A stretch of 39,568 nucleotides of DNA from Candidatus Omnitrophota bacterium (GCA_015233115.1 JADFYJ010000020.1:1-39568); one strand, 5' to 3'. Shown: positions 1-8,745, numbered from the stretch's first letter. Numbers and translations: made by a program. The notes: a model not told the origin generated them from the letters alone.

Positions 1-1689
1 AATTAAGTTTTCGGTGATAAATCCAAATTTATTGTTAAAACCTCGTAAGCTCGCGAATTTTTCATTAGTATTTTTGAGCCAGTTTTCCAGAACGTCATAA
101 ATTTTGAGTCTGATTTCTTTGGGAATTCGGGAAAGACTGGGAGCGGTTAAAGTGCCGGTTAGCATGGCGCGGTCTTGTTTTACGATCAAACTGCTAACGA
201 TGCGTTGGAAGTAACTGATAATACCGTGAAAAATAATGGGATTGCCTATTTCACCGGAAGAAAATGCAAAAGTTATTGATTCTTTTTTGGTTTTATAAGA
301 TGCAAATAACATTTGTTTTGTGTTTTGGGTCATATTGGAAAGGTTTAATATTGTTTCGAAGAGTTGGTCAGGTGTTTGTATTTTTCTTTCATAAATTAAT
401 TTAGTCAATAATTCTGGATTACGGTCATACTCGCTTAATTTGATTTGGATTATGTGTAAAGCAGTTTTAAGATTAATTAATTGGGTTGTAGATGTTAGAT
501 CCACTGTGACTTTCGCTAATACGTCAGGATTAAGTTGGGCTATTTGTGCAGTGGTTGCTGTGCTTTCGACGACCATTGCTTCATCTGTCTCTAAAGCTGT
601 CCCGCCTGAAAAATATTTGTGAGCGACAACTTTTTGCTCAGCAGGATCATAGTCTTCCTTAATATAGTTAAACACCCCGGTTTTAAAGGCTTCTAAATAT
701 TGGGCGTAGATTTTGGCATTTGTTTTAGAATCATTATCATTGATGCCTTTAGTTTTATTTTTATTCACATAAATCTGGCCAAGTAAGGATTCTTTTAAAG
801 ACCGTTTAAACCAGGTTGCTAAAATATTTGAGTAATAAATTTGTCGTAAATTAGCGAAAGTTTTGCCTTCATTGACTTCTTTTTCAATTTCCGGGATCAA
901 AATTTCTTTAACAATCTGTGATGTGACGCCACTGATAACTTTGGTGTCTTTAGATATCAGGTTTTCCATGCCGAATTTCTGGTCGCCCATGTTCTTTTGC
1001 AGGGCGATGTAGTCTTCTTCCAACAAGACCTTTAAATGGCTTTCCATAATAAATGCAGTAACTTTTGGTGAGCCTGTTGAACCATGCTCATAAACCACGG
1101 CTTTAGACGGGACGATCCATACTTTATTGAAGGTGTTAATCGGAATATCTAAAAATTTGTCATTCCCGCGAAAGCGGGGATCAAGTGATAGTTTTTTATA
1201 TACACGATTCCAAAATTCAGCGCCTAAACTTTTTTCCGGGAACATCAAGGATGAGGTTAATTGTTTCAGCATGTAATCCTGCGCTAATAAATCGCGGCCC
1301 ATTTCTGTTTGGCCGAATTTTTCATTGATCATACGGTCTTTTTCATAAGGAGACAAATTGACCCATAATTCTTTCTCGGGTATAGTTAGAGATGCTAAAA
1401 AATATTTGATGAGTTTTAAAGATTCGGCTTTAAAAGGTTCCCCTTGCATTTTCTCTTGACCGCGGTCAATTAAAAAGTTAAATTGCAATGGATTTTTGGG
1501 GTCAACAGTCATGCCACGCACAATAGCGGGCGCGAAATTGGCTGTGGGAGTGACTAAAATTCCTGGTGCTGTCAAATTAAGCTGGGCAGAAGCTGGCGCT
1601 AATAAAATACTGGAAGTTGTGAATGTAATGAGGATTAAAATTGAAAAGAATTTTCGGAAAAGCGAGAATTTTGATGCTTCTACAGTCAT
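1..1689 (-). CDS. Partial secreted protein, Omnitrophota-type modular family (3' end off window)
   Basis: I translated this frame from the ATG at 1689 down to base 1 without a stop; about 563 residues are visible and the C-terminus lies outside the window. Residues 1-35 form a signal peptide (basic start, hydrophobic core, ASA-Q cleavage site). The next ~310 residues match the protein at 12015-15188 block by block: WVNLSP, FGQTEMGRD, KVWIVP, EVNEGKTFA, KYFSGG. After that the two diverge, so this looks like a common N-terminal domain with a different downstream part. Residues 168-178 (SLDPRFRGNDK) are encoded by a dispersed palindromic repeat. The start is supported by AAAGGAG 8 nt upstream. 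I do not recognise a function; export to periplasm or surface is inferred. Confidence 0.85.
   Translation of the reverse strand, partial: MTVEASKFSLFRKFFSILILITFTTSSILLAPASAQLNLTAPGILVTPTANFAPAIVRGMTVDPKNPLQFNFLIDRGQEKMQGEPFKAESLKLIKYFLASLTIPEKELWVNLSPYEKDRMINEKFGQTEMGRDLLAQDYMLKQLTSSLMFPEKSLGAEFWNRVYKKLSLDPRFRGNDKFLDIPINTFNKVWIVPSKAVVYEHGSTGSPKVTAFIMESHLKVLLEEDYIALQKNMGDQKFGMENLISKDTKVISGVTSQIVKEILIPEIEKEVNEGKTFANLRQIYYSNILATWFKRSLKESLLGQIYVNKNKTKGINDNDSKTNAKIYAQYLEAFKTGVFNYIKEDYDPAEQKVVAHKYFSGGTALETDEAMVVESTATTAQIAQLNPDVLAKVTVDLTSTTQLINLKTALHIIQIKLSEYDRNPELLTKLIYERKIQTPDQLFETILNLSNMTQNTKQMLFASYKTKKESITFAFSSGEIGNPIIFHGIISYFQRIVSSLIVKQDRAMLTGTLTAPSLSRIPKEIRLKIYDVLENWLKNTNEKFASLRGFNNKFGFITENLI
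1159..1185. repeat. Short palindromic repeat (ATTCCCGCG-aaag-CGGGGAT type) inside a gene
   Basis: The bases TCATTCCCGCGAAAGCGGGG form a hairpin within the coding sequence of the secreted protein at 1-1689. The element resembles the ATTCCC-N-GGGAAT palindromes known from Neisseria (dRS3) and many other genomes. Read in frame it gives the typical DPRFRGND peptide, which replaces an unrelated linker in the paralogue at 12015-15188. Related variants lie at 4421-4453 and 8686-8745, and a half copy near 25660. Confidence 0.8.
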
Positions 1690-1694
1690 GTGCC

Positions 1695-1721
1695 GATCTC
1701 CTTTAAAAAGAAAACGTTTTC
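1695..1721 (-). promoter_or_regulatory. Strong RBS and GAAAACGTTTTC operator-like palindrome
   Basis: On the minus strand, AAAGGAG (about 1699-1705) lies 8 nt before the ATG at 1689 and fixes that start. Just upstream, 1710-1721 is a perfect 12-bp palindrome, GAAAACGTTTTC, like the central-CG operators of LacI-family repressors. TTGACA occurs further upstream near 1770, but I find no convincing -10 at the right spacing. The operator role is inference from symmetry and position. Confidence 0.5.
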
Positions 1722-1834
1722 ATGGAAAGAGTATTACAAGTGTGGCATATAATATTTTAAATGTCAAGATTGAGGCTGGCCCATAACATATTGCAGTTAA
1801 TAAATTTATAAAAATAATTAAAAAGGAAAAATAA

Positions 1835-2455
1835 ATGGCACTTCCTAAAAGTCTTATAGACAAAAGTCTTATATTGAAACAAATTGAAATTGGCCCAATG
1901 GGAAACTTTACTTACTTCATAGGTGATGCATTATCTAATGAAATTGCCGTAGTTGATCCGGGATGGCAAGCAGAGCAAATTTCTGAGTTGGCAAAAGAAG
2001 AAGGTTTTAAAATTAAGGCTGTTTTGTTGACGCATGGACACTTTGATCATGTTCAAGCAACCGGTGATTTATTAAAATGGCATAATGTTCCGGTTTATAT
2101 TTCAAAAAAAGATATAGTCAAGATTCTGGGGGCGGAAATAAAATTCATAAATGATAGTGACAAAATAAAAATCGGGAGTATTGAGTTGGAATGTATCCAC
2201 ACGCCGGGCCACACGCCGGGCGGTATGTGTTTTCGTTATAAAAACGTGCTTTTAACTGGAGATACTTTGTTTATCAATGCCATTGGTCGCTGTGATTTGC
2301 CAGGCAGTGATGAAATAGCAATGGAACATTCACTTGAAAAAATTTGTAAACTGCCTGACGATACTCTTATATTTAGCGGACATGGGTACGGACCAAAAGA
2401 TTGGGATACGTTGGGAAACCAAAGAAAGACGAATCCGTATTTACAGAATTTATAA
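1835..2455 (+). CDS. Metallo-beta-lactamase fold hydrolase (glyoxalase II-like)
   Basis: This 206-residue protein has the MBL-fold metal site: HGHFDH at 67-72, then HTPGHTPGG, TGDTLF and SGHG, which supply the remaining His and Asp ligands. Length and motif order fit the short glyoxalase II-like branch that hydrolyses thioesters or related substrates in the cytoplasm; the true substrate cannot be read from sequence. There is no signal peptide. The start has a clear AAAAAGGAAA ribosome site. It is transcribed divergently from the secreted protein at 1-1689 and converges on the glycosidase ORF, overlapping its end by 6 bp so that TTATAA at 2450-2455 contains both stop codons. Confidence 0.9.
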   Translation: MALPKSLIDKSLILKQIEIGPMGNFTYFIGDALSNEIAVVDPGWQAEQISELAKEEGFKIKAVLLTHGHFDHVQATGDLLKWHNVPVYISKKDIVKILGAEIKFINDSDKIKIGSIELECIHTPGHTPGGMCFRYKNVLLTGDTLFINAIGRCDLPGSDEIAMEHSLEKICKLPDDTLIFSGHGYGPKDWDTLGNQRKTNPYLQNL

Positions 2456-4453
2456 AGCGTTCCATATTGATCTGAAATAATAATAACTTTTTCGTAAATC
2501 GCGTTGGAAAGGTGAGTGTTTTCCGTTTCCCTGCCCTGCAATACCGAACCACTCTTCATTTCCTATTCCGTCAGGGAAATTATAGGCGTGTTGGCCGCGG
2601 ATTTGTTGTTTATTTTCTGGATCTCCCCAAGTATCTTTCCACCATTCGTCGAGGTATTCGAATATGACGCCGCCGATGGCATTCCCTTCTCCGTCACCTC
2701 CTGCCAAATTATTGACAATATCAATCCAGTTTCCTTTTAAATACTCAAGCTGACCGTCTTCGTCAACGCCGCGGTCTGTATAATAGGCGTCACAGCCAAA
2801 CTCGGTAATTAAAACTGGCCGGTCAAATTTTTGTTTGGCTTCAGCCCAAATATTATCAAAACCATTTTTGCCATGATAAGCATTGACGCCGATAATATCA
2901 ATTTCAGGCGCGTAATTGTTATAATATTCAATCAAATTGAGTTCGAGATTTCCTACGGAGACCGGGTGGTTAGCGTCGATGGTGTGGATCATTTTTGCCG
3001 TATCATTTAAGAAACACGAATATTCGAATGGATGACTGGCAGCATTGGTTCGGGTGGCGTTGATGCCATTGTAAGTCGCGGGCAAATTGTTTTCATTTCC
3101 TAAAACCCACATCAGGACAAATGGTTCATCTTTTAAATCTTCCACCATATCGTGCACAACTTTGGTCATGGTTTTTCGTTGTTGGAGATCAGAGTAATCA
3201 GTCCCTTTTTCCCAAGACGCGCCTGATCCGTCCGTATAAGCTCCAAAAAAATTTCCAATGATTGTGTATATTCCGAATTTGTTATAAAGTTCACGCAATA
3301 AAGGTTTGTTAATCTTTTCAGGATCGTACTTTCCGTCAGGGGCAGGCAAATAAATGCGGATGGCATTAACACCCATATTTTTCAGTAATTGGAAATCGCC
3401 AATCGTCGGTTCAGAAGCTTCCTGTTTATTGTTGTGATTTTCATCCACCCACGCATCATAAGGGGCATCAATTAAATTATTATGATTGGCATCTTCAAAC
3501 ATCCAGCGCGTGCCGTAATAGCGGTCAGAATGCGGGCCGAGTCCGACTTTTGTCGGAGCGTAATGGATGCCATGAATAATAAATGGCTGATTGTTAATCA
3601 TCATTTGCCAATGACCGTTGGAAAATTTAACCAGACGAACTTTCCCTTCTCCTCGTGATCCTAATACGGCAAAATATTTTTCTCGCTCGGATTGAGGGGC
3701 TGCAGTTATCAGCTGCCCAGGATCGGTTTTAATAATGTCATTGTTAAAATTTAAATCATTTCCATTTCGGACGATAACGCTGGCGCCCGTTAATTTGATG
3801 CCTAATTGTGGGTATTGCCGGCACAATCGTTCGATTTGTCCAATAGCGGTTGGCGCAACATACCACACAAACGATTTATCTTTGCTCCAGCAATAGGCTT
3901 TGGGGAAATGTACCAAAACAGTATAATATGCTTTTATCGCAGGAATAATATACCCGGCATTTTCGAGAATTTGACCAATAAAAAAGTTTTTTACTCCTCC
4001 GGGTTCAGGACAATTGGCCCAAATAAAAAATAATTTTTCCAAGTCCTTCTCATTTTTTAAAGCTTCCCAATGATTGGTATGCAGCTGACCTTTTTTTAAA
4101 TATTGCTGATAAGCTGGATTTGCCTCTATGCCCGAATAATTAGGAAATATCCCTGGCCCGTTGTATGCTTTTAACCCTTCTGAATCTGTGATGGTAAATT
4201 TATATAATGTGGTGCCTTTGTTTTCAAATTTTCCAAAATGTGAATAATCTTGAATTTGTAAATTGGTATCTGTAAAAAATTTGAACACCGGAACAGGCAA
4301 ACAGTTTTGATTTTCTTTTTTTATTTTATTAGCTTCGAGAAAATATGCCGCGGGAATTTTGTCATCAGCAAATGAAAGTTGGGCTGAAACACAAATATAT
4401 AGTAAAAAAATAACTAGCGTTGTCATCCCTGAGTGTTTGAAACGGGGATCCAT
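2450..4453 (-). other. Probable independent reading of the secreted glycosidase (internal start)
   Basis: An ATG at 4453, preceded on the minus strand by AAAAGGAAAA, would give a 667-residue secreted enzyme. Its first ten residues (MDPRFKHSGM) come from the palindromic repeat and supply the basic n-region; the hydrophobic stretch LVIFLLYICV and an A-x-A type site near SFADD follow. A second possible start is the ATG at 4426. Mature residues include a helical, TPR-like stretch before the catalytic barrel. Specificity within GH2/GH5-like enzymes cannot be assigned. Confidence 0.55.
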
Positions 4454-5317
4454 TTGACATTTTCCTTTTATCCTTTTTCTAAAGGTGCTGTTAACAATGT
4501 TGCTAAATAATTTGAATGGAAAAAATTTCCTTAGGAAATATATCATTTTTACGGATAAACCCGGAATATTGCGTAAAGGCGGATTGTTCTGGCGGATGAG
4601 TTTATCAATCAGCCGGACCACATCCATGGGATCGCGCTTATTTTTACGGATCGAATCCATGGTGAGGTCTTTTAAAGATTGGGAAAATTGATAATAAGGG
4701 CTCTTAGTGTCGTTAAACTGTTCAGCATATCGAGCGTTTTCTTCAAAAATTTTAGTTCGGTAAGATCCTGGTTCGATCAGGCATATATTAATGCCAAAAG
4801 GTTTGACTTCATAAAACAGGCATTCGCTGAATGCTTCCAGCGCCCATTTACTGGCGTTATATGCGCTTAAACATGGATAGCAGATTAAACCTGCAATACT
4901 GGAAATATTAATGATTGTTCCTTCGCGTTGAACGCGCATAATGGGCAAAACCGCTCGGGTCACATTTTGAACTCCGAAAAAATTGGTTTCCATAATAGAG
5001 CGGATATCCTGGTCGGATAAATCTTCAAAAAATCCGCCCATGCTAAAGCCGGCGTTGTTTACCAACACGTCAATACGTCCGTATTTATCTTTAATATAGT
5101 CGATGATTTTTGAAATAGATTGCGGCTGAGTGACATCGAGTTGCTGGATATCTATGGAGGTTTGAAATTTGCTGGCCCGGCTTTTAAGTGTTTCGCCCTT
5201 ATCCATATTCCGCATGGTTGCGATAACCTGGTATCCTTGCGAGCTTAAATAAACCGCAGAGAGCATTCCAAATCCGCTGGAGCAACCGGTGATGAGTATG
5301 ACTTTGGAATTTTTCAT
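2450..5317 (-). CDS. SDR oxidoreductase fused in frame to a secreted GH2-like glycosidase
   Basis: One uninterrupted 955-codon frame holds two proteins. Residues 1-288 are a complete classical short-chain dehydrogenase: TGCSSGFG (10-17), NNAG (87-90), catalytic Ser139/140, Tyr153 and Lys157 in YNASK. Residues 289-955 begin with a signal-peptide-like segment (298-316) and end in a TIM-barrel glycosidase of GH2 type, with NEN at 741-743 (acid/base Glu742) and TEFG with nucleophile Glu839. Two EF-hand-like calcium loops start at Asp609 and Asp625. A signal peptide in mid-protein makes no sense for a cytosolic SDR, so I infer two tandem genes whose separating stop was lost; the junction is a dispersed repeat (4421-4453). 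The glycosidase may be translated from its own ATG at 4453. It follows aroC after 93 bp. Confidence 0.75.
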   Translation of the reverse strand: MKNSKVILITGCSSGFGMLSAVYLSSQGYQVIATMRNMDKGETLKSRASKFQTSIDIQQLDVTQPQSISKIIDYIKDKYGRIDVLVNNAGFSMGGFFEDLSDQDIRSIMETNFFGVQNVTRAVLPIMRVQREGTIINISSIAGLICYPCLSAYNASKWALEAFSECLFYEVKPFGINICLIEPGSYRTKIFEENARYAEQFNDTKSPYYQFSQSLKDLTMDSIRKNKRDPMDVVRLIDKLIRQNNPPLRNIPGLSVKMIYFLRKFFPFKLFSNIVNSTFRKRIKGKCQMDPRFKHSGMTTLVIFLLYICVSAQLSFADDKIPAAYFLEANKIKKENQNCLPVPVFKFFTDTNLQIQDYSHFGKFENKGTTLYKFTITDSEGLKAYNGPGIFPNYSGIEANPAYQQYLKKGQLHTNHWEALKNEKDLEKLFFIWANCPEPGGVKNFFIGQILENAGYIIPAIKAYYTVLVHFPKAYCWSKDKSFVWYVAPTAIGQIERLCRQYPQLGIKLTGASVIVRNGNDLNFNNDIIKTDPGQLITAAPQSEREKYFAVLGSRGEGKVRLVKFSNGHWQMMINNQPFIIHGIHYAPTKVGLGPHSDRYYGTRWMFEDANHNNLIDAPYDAWVDENHNNKQEASEPTIGDFQLLKNMGVNAIRIYLPAPDGKYDPEKINKPLLRELYNKFGIYTIIGNFFGAYTDGSGASWEKGTDYSDLQQRKTMTKVVHDMVEDLKDEPFVLMWVLGNENNLPATYNGINATRTNAASHPFEYSCFLNDTAKMIHTIDANHPVSVGNLELNLIEYYNNYAPEIDIIGVNAYHGKNGFDNIWAEAKQKFDRPVLITEFGCDAYYTDRGVDEDGQLEYLKGNWIDIVNNLAGGDGEGNAIGGVIFEYLDEWWKDTWGDPENKQQIRGQHAYNFPDGIGNEEWFGIAGQGNGKHSPFQRDLRKSYYYFRSIWNAL
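4421..4453. repeat. Diverged palindromic repeat at the SDR/glycosidase junction
   Basis: The plus strand reads TGTCATCCCTGAG, then ACGGGGATCCAT. This is the same TGTCATCCC...GGGGATC family as 8686-8745 and, more distantly, 1159-1185. It lies exactly where the SDR domain ends and the signal peptide of the glycosidase begins, and it is read through in frame. Confidence 0.65.
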
Positions 5318-5324
5318 AAAAGAA

Positions 5325-5421
5325 ATGGTGTCAGACCTCGGCTTGAAACAGTTTGCTTGAAATTTAAAATGATCGCCGGATAAATGCCTGGCGCCAATGG
5401 GCAGTCGAGTTCAGACACCAT
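5325..5421. repeat. 97-bp element with 16-bp imperfect terminal inverted repeats
   Basis: The left end ATGGTGTCAGACCTCG (5325-5340) and right end CGAGTTCAGACACCAT (5406-5421) match as inverted repeats at 14 of 16 positions. The interior has no ORF. The element fills the gap between aroC and the SDR ORF, and its right end supplies the last two codons and TGA stop of aroC. Size and ends suggest a small non-autonomous mobile or REP-type element; no transposase is nearby. Confidence 0.6.
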
Positions 5422-6484
5422 ATTTTATTGCTTGTTGCGCCATTAATGCGTCGACTAAGACAATTGCGGTCATCGCTTCAACAACCGGAACCATGCGTGG
5501 GCACAGACATGGATCATGCCTGCCTCCTATGTCGCAAAAGATATCTTTACCCTCTTTGTTGACAGTGGCTTGGCGTTGAGCTATGGAAGATGTCGGCTTA
5601 ACCGCTAAGCGGAAAATAATATTTTCTCCATTACTCATCCCGCCTAAAATACCGCCGGCGTGATTTGTTAAAGTCCGGACATTTTTACCATCCATATAAA
5701 ATTTATCATTGTGTTGAGATCCAGTCATGCGGCTGGCAGCAAAACCTTCTCCGAATTCAATCCCTCTAATGCCGCCGATTGAAAGCATGGCATAGGCAAG
5801 ATTAGCATTTAATTTTTCAAATATGGGGTCTCCTAATCCAGCTGGACAATGAGATACGACAGTTTCGATAATCCCGCCGATGGAATCATTTTGCGCTTTG
5901 ACAAATTCGATTTTTTGAACCATCGCATCAACGATTTCCGGATCCACCGTACGAACTGGATTTTTTTCAATAAAATTAAAATCTTTTGTTTTAGCAACGA
6001 TGTCGCCAATCGCCAGTGTATACGCGGCAATATTGATTTGTTTTTCTTCTAATATTTTTTTGGCGATTGCCCCGGCGGCTACGCGTCCGATTGTTTCACG
6101 ACCTGAGGCCCTGCCTCCTCCGCGATGATCGCGGATGCCGTATTTAGTAAATGTCGTGTAATCAGCGTGGCCCGGACGAAACAGCCCTTTGATTTTGTCA
6201 TAGTCAGAGGTCCGCTGGTCGCTATTACGCACGAGTAACGCGATCGGTGCGCCAGTTGATTTTCCTTCAAAAACGCCGGATAATATTTCAACTTTATCTG
6301 CTTCCTGGCGGGGAGTAGTAACAGCGCTTTGTCCAGGTTTACGCCGGTCAAGATCATGCTGGATATCCGTTTCTTTGATCACCAGATTGGGAGGAATCCC
6401 ATCAATAACCACCCCAATCCCCACCCCATGGCTTTCCCCAAAAGTCGTGATTTTAAAAATATTTCCAAATGAGTTACTTGCCAT
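5411..6484 (-). CDS. aroC: Chorismate synthase
   Basis: A 357-residue chorismate synthase, the last shikimate-pathway step, converting 5-enolpyruvylshikimate-3-phosphate to chorismate with reduced FMN. Signatures are GESHGVGIG near the N-terminus, RPGHAD, and GGGRASGRETIGRVAAGAIA. Length is normal for the bacterial enzyme. The start follows AGGATAATT. The C-terminal residues Gly-Val and the TGA stop lie inside the inverted repeat at 5406-5421, so the original C-terminus may have been altered slightly. It sits 117 bp after leuD, with a palindromic repeat and a heptamer tract between them. Confidence 0.97.
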   Translation of the reverse strand: MASNSFGNIFKITTFGESHGVGIGVVIDGIPPNLVIKETDIQHDLDRRKPGQSAVTTPRQEADKVEILSGVFEGKSTGAPIALLVRNSDQRTSDYDKIKGLFRPGHADYTTFTKYGIRDHRGGGRASGRETIGRVAAGAIAKKILEEKQINIAAYTLAIGDIVAKTKDFNFIEKNPVRTVDPEIVDAMVQKIEFVKAQNDSIGGIIETVVSHCPAGLGDPIFEKLNANLAYAMLSIGGIRGIEFGEGFAASRMTGSQHNDKFYMDGKNVRTLTNHAGGILGGMSNGENIIFRLAVKPTSSIAQRQATVNKEGKDIFCDIGGRHDPCLCPRMVPVVEAMTAIVLVDALMAQQAIKYGV

Positions 6485-6519
6485 AATTATCCTAACTTTG
6501 GTAAAAATTTTAAGCTTTT

Positions 6520-6548
6520 GTAGGGGAGATCTCCCGATCTCCCGTTAC
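6520..6548. repeat. GTAGGGG-type palindromic repeat (copy 1)
   Basis: The sequence starts GTAGGGGAGATCTCCC and ends GATCTCCCGTTAC, giving nested dyads around GGAGATCTCC. It belongs to the family seen three more times at 11570-11749 and lies between leuD and aroC, where it would form a hairpin in the transcript. Confidence 0.75.
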
Positions 6549-6580
6549 AAAATTATCGCTTTTCCAATCTTTTTATTTTT

Positions 6581-6601
6581 ACTTTGTACTTTGTACTTTT
6601 T
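6581..6601. repeat. Heptamer tandem tract (ACTTTGT x3)
   Basis: Three 7-nt units ACTTTGT, ACTTTGT, ACTTTTT end directly against the leuD stop codon (6602-6604). One of several 7-8 nt period tracts at gene ends in this window. Confidence 0.8.
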
Positions 6602-7216
6602 TTAACTAAGCCATGGTTGTTCTTTTTTTAATTTTTCTTCGTGCCCGGTGATCATTTTTTCATATTGCATGGTCCATCCGATTTGATCTAGGCCTTTTAA
6701 TAAACAATCCTGGGTAAATTTATCCAGCGTGAACATAAATTCTTTTTTCGATAGAGTAATAACTTTATTTTGTTCTAGATCAGCAGTTAATTGAAAGCCC
6801 GGATTTGTTTTGGTTAATTGGAACAGTTCTTCTACTTCTGTACTTGTTAATTTTACAAGAAGAATTCCAATTTTCGCACAATTATTATAGAAAATATCCG
6901 CGAAGCTTGGCGCGATCACACAACGAAACCCAAAGTCTGCCAAAGCCCAAGGAGCATGTTCGCGGCTGGATCCACAGCCAAAATTATCCCGTCCTAACAG
7001 GATAGTTGCTTTGCGGTAAGGTTCTTGGTTCAAAATAAAATCCGGATTTTCTTTGGTGCCGTCGTAGTCGGTATAACGAAGTTCATGAAACAAATGTTTC
7101 CCAAACCCCTGCCGGTCGACTTTTCGCAAAAATTGTTTAGGAATAATACAATCCGTATCCACATTCGCCCGGTCAAGCGGCGCGACGATGCCGGTATGTT
7201 TTGTAAAAGGAGTCAT
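6602..7216 (-). CDS. leuD: 3-isopropylmalate dehydratase small subunit
   Basis: This 204-residue protein is the small (swivel-domain) subunit that completes isopropylmalate isomerase with LeuC in leucine synthesis. The N-terminus MTPFTKHTGIVAPLDRANVD, the stretch DCIIPKQFL and GRDNFGCGSSREHAPWAL are typical LeuD features. Length fits the proteobacterial-type small subunit. It starts 13 bp after leuC with an AAAGAAAGGTAAC ribosome site and is clearly in the same operon. Confidence 0.97.
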   Translation of the reverse strand: MTPFTKHTGIVAPLDRANVDTDCIIPKQFLRKVDRQGFGKHLFHELRYTDYDGTKENPDFILNQEPYRKATILLGRDNFGCGSSREHAPWALADFGFRCVIAPSFADIFYNNCAKIGILLVKLTSTEVEELFQLTKTNPGFQLTADLEQNKVITLSKKEFMFTLDKFTQDCLLKGLDQIGWTMQYEKMITGHEEKLKKEQPWLS

Positions 7217-7229
7217 ATGTTACCTTTCT

Positions 7230-8630
7230 TTATAGATATTTTCGACAATCCGCAATTTTTCCCTCAATCGCAGCGGCTGCGGCCATGTAGGGGCTGACTA
7301 AATGAGTACGGCTTCCCGCGCCTTGACGGCCTTCAAAATTCCGGTTGCTGGTTGAGGCACAGCGGTCTCCGGCTTTCATACGGTCATCATTCATGGCCAG
7401 GCACATGGAACAGCCGGCATAGCGCCACTGACAACCTGCGTCTTTAAAAATTTTATCCAGTCCTTCTTTTTCCGCTTCTTTTTTAATTGGTTCTGAACCA
7501 GGGACGATTAGCACTGTCACATTTTTATTTACTGTTTTACCCTTTAAAATCTGTGCAGCGGCGCGTAAATCTTCGATACGGCCGTTGGTGCATGACCCTA
7601 TAAATACATAATTAACCGGTATATTGGTCATGGGTGTGCCGGGTGTTAAGTCCATATATTTAATTCCGAGGCGAGCTGCGTTGGCTTCTACAGGATCTGT
7701 AATTTTATCTGGATCAGGAACAACATTGTCTATAGATGTCCCTTGTCCTGGGCTGGTGCCCCAGGTGACCATAGGTTTTATATCTTCTGCTTTTAAATTC
7801 AGAACTTTATCAAATTTAGCACCAGAATCACTCGGCAAAGTTTTCCAATAAGCGATGGCTTTGTCCCAATTATCACCTTTCGGCGCATAAGTACGGCCTT
7901 TTAAATATCCAAAGGTGACATCATCAGGTGCAATCAATCCTGCTCGAGCTCCTGCTTCAATCGTCATGTTCGATATGGTCATTCGTCCTTCCATAGATAG
8001 CGACCGGATTGCGCTTCCGGCATACTCAATGGCATATCCAGTGGCGCCTGCTGTCCCAATTTTGCTGATAATATAAAGAATAATATCTTTGGCAGTGACG
8101 CCTTTGCCTAATTTTCCGTCGACATTGATCTGCATGGTCGGCATGGTATTTTGTTGAATAGTTTGGGTCGCCAAAACATGTTCAACTTCTGACGTGCCGA
8201 TTCCAAAAGCTAAGGCTCCAAATGCACCGTGCGTCGCGGTATGTGAATCTCCGCAGACAATGACCATGCCGGGTAAAGTTAAGCCGATTTCTGGCGCAAA
8301 AATATGAATGACTCCATTGTTCTGATCCAGATAATCAAAGCAACGGATATTGAATTGTTTACAGTTATCCGCTAAAGTGCTTAATTGAATCTGTGAAGTC
8401 TTCTCCATCTCTGAAAAAACTTTGGTTTTAGTAGACGTATTGTGGTCCATAGTCGCAAAAGTTTTTTCCGGATGCCGCGCTTTTCGTCCAGATTGACGAA
8501 GTGCTTCAAACGCCTGCGGACTGGTCACTTCATGAATTAAATGCCGGTCAACATAAAGAATATTCGTGTCGCCTTGGCTTTCTCTGACTAAATGGGCGTC
8601 CCAAATTTTTTGATACATTGTTTTACTCAT
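7230..8630 (-). CDS. leuC: 3-isopropylmalate dehydratase large subunit
   Basis: A 466-residue aconitase-superfamily protein and partner of LeuD. The iron-sulfur ligand cysteines are in GSCTNGR and in [10 protein letters not shown]; the [18 protein letters not shown] stretch is typical of LeuC. The start has AAAGGATTCACA before ATG. It begins a leuC-leuD pair, followed by aroC. Its upstream gap of 148 bp to acnA holds a heptamer tract and a nested hairpin, so a separate promoter is possible but I cannot point to one. Confidence 0.97.
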   Translation of the reverse strand: MSKTMYQKIWDAHLVRESQGDTNILYVDRHLIHEVTSPQAFEALRQSGRKARHPEKTFATMDHNTSTKTKVFSEMEKTSQIQLSTLADNCKQFNIRCFDYLDQNNGVIHIFAPEIGLTLPGMVIVCGDSHTATHGAFGALAFGIGTSEVEHVLATQTIQQNTMPTMQINVDGKLGKGVTAKDIILYIISKIGTAGATGYAIEYAGSAIRSLSMEGRMTISNMTIEAGARAGLIAPDDVTFGYLKGRTYAPKGDNWDKAIAYWKTLPSDSGAKFDKVLNLKAEDIKPMVTWGTSPGQGTSIDNVVPDPDKITDPVEANAARLGIKYMDLTPGTPMTNIPVNYVFIGSCTNGRIEDLRAAAQILKGKTVNKNVTVLIVPGSEPIKKEAEKEGLDKIFKDAGCQWRYAGCSMCLAMNDDRMKAGDRCASTSNRNFEGRQGAGSRTHLVSPYMAAAAAIEGKIADCRKYL

Positions 8631-8650
8631 TGTGAATCCTTTCTAAAAAA

Positions 8651-8671
8651 GTGAAATGTGAAAAGTGAAAC
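8651..8671. repeat. Heptamer tandem tract (GTGAAAN x3)
   Basis: GTGAAAT, GTGAAAA and GTGAAAC follow each other exactly, 21 bp upstream of the leuC start. The unit differs from the other tracts but the 7-nt period is the same. Confidence 0.75.
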
Positions 8672-8685
8672 GAAAAATCTGTGTT

Positions 8686-8745
8686 GTCATCCCCGAGTGC
8701 TTGAGTACCCTCGTGCCGGGTACTATCGTTGGTCGTCGGGGATCA
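8686..8745. repeat. 60-bp nested palindromic repeat
   Basis: The outer arms TCATCCCCGA (8687-8696) and TCGGGGATCA (8736-8745) pair, and inside them AGTACCC (8704-8710) pairs perfectly with GGGTACT (8718-8724). The outer arms match the TGTCATCCC...GGGGATC family at 4421-4453. It lies between acnA and leuC. Confidence 0.75.

Noticed and set aside
1496-1786. Plus-strand frame across the left-edge gene start
   Set aside because: It is antisense to the signal peptide and runs through the promoter region; no ribosome site.
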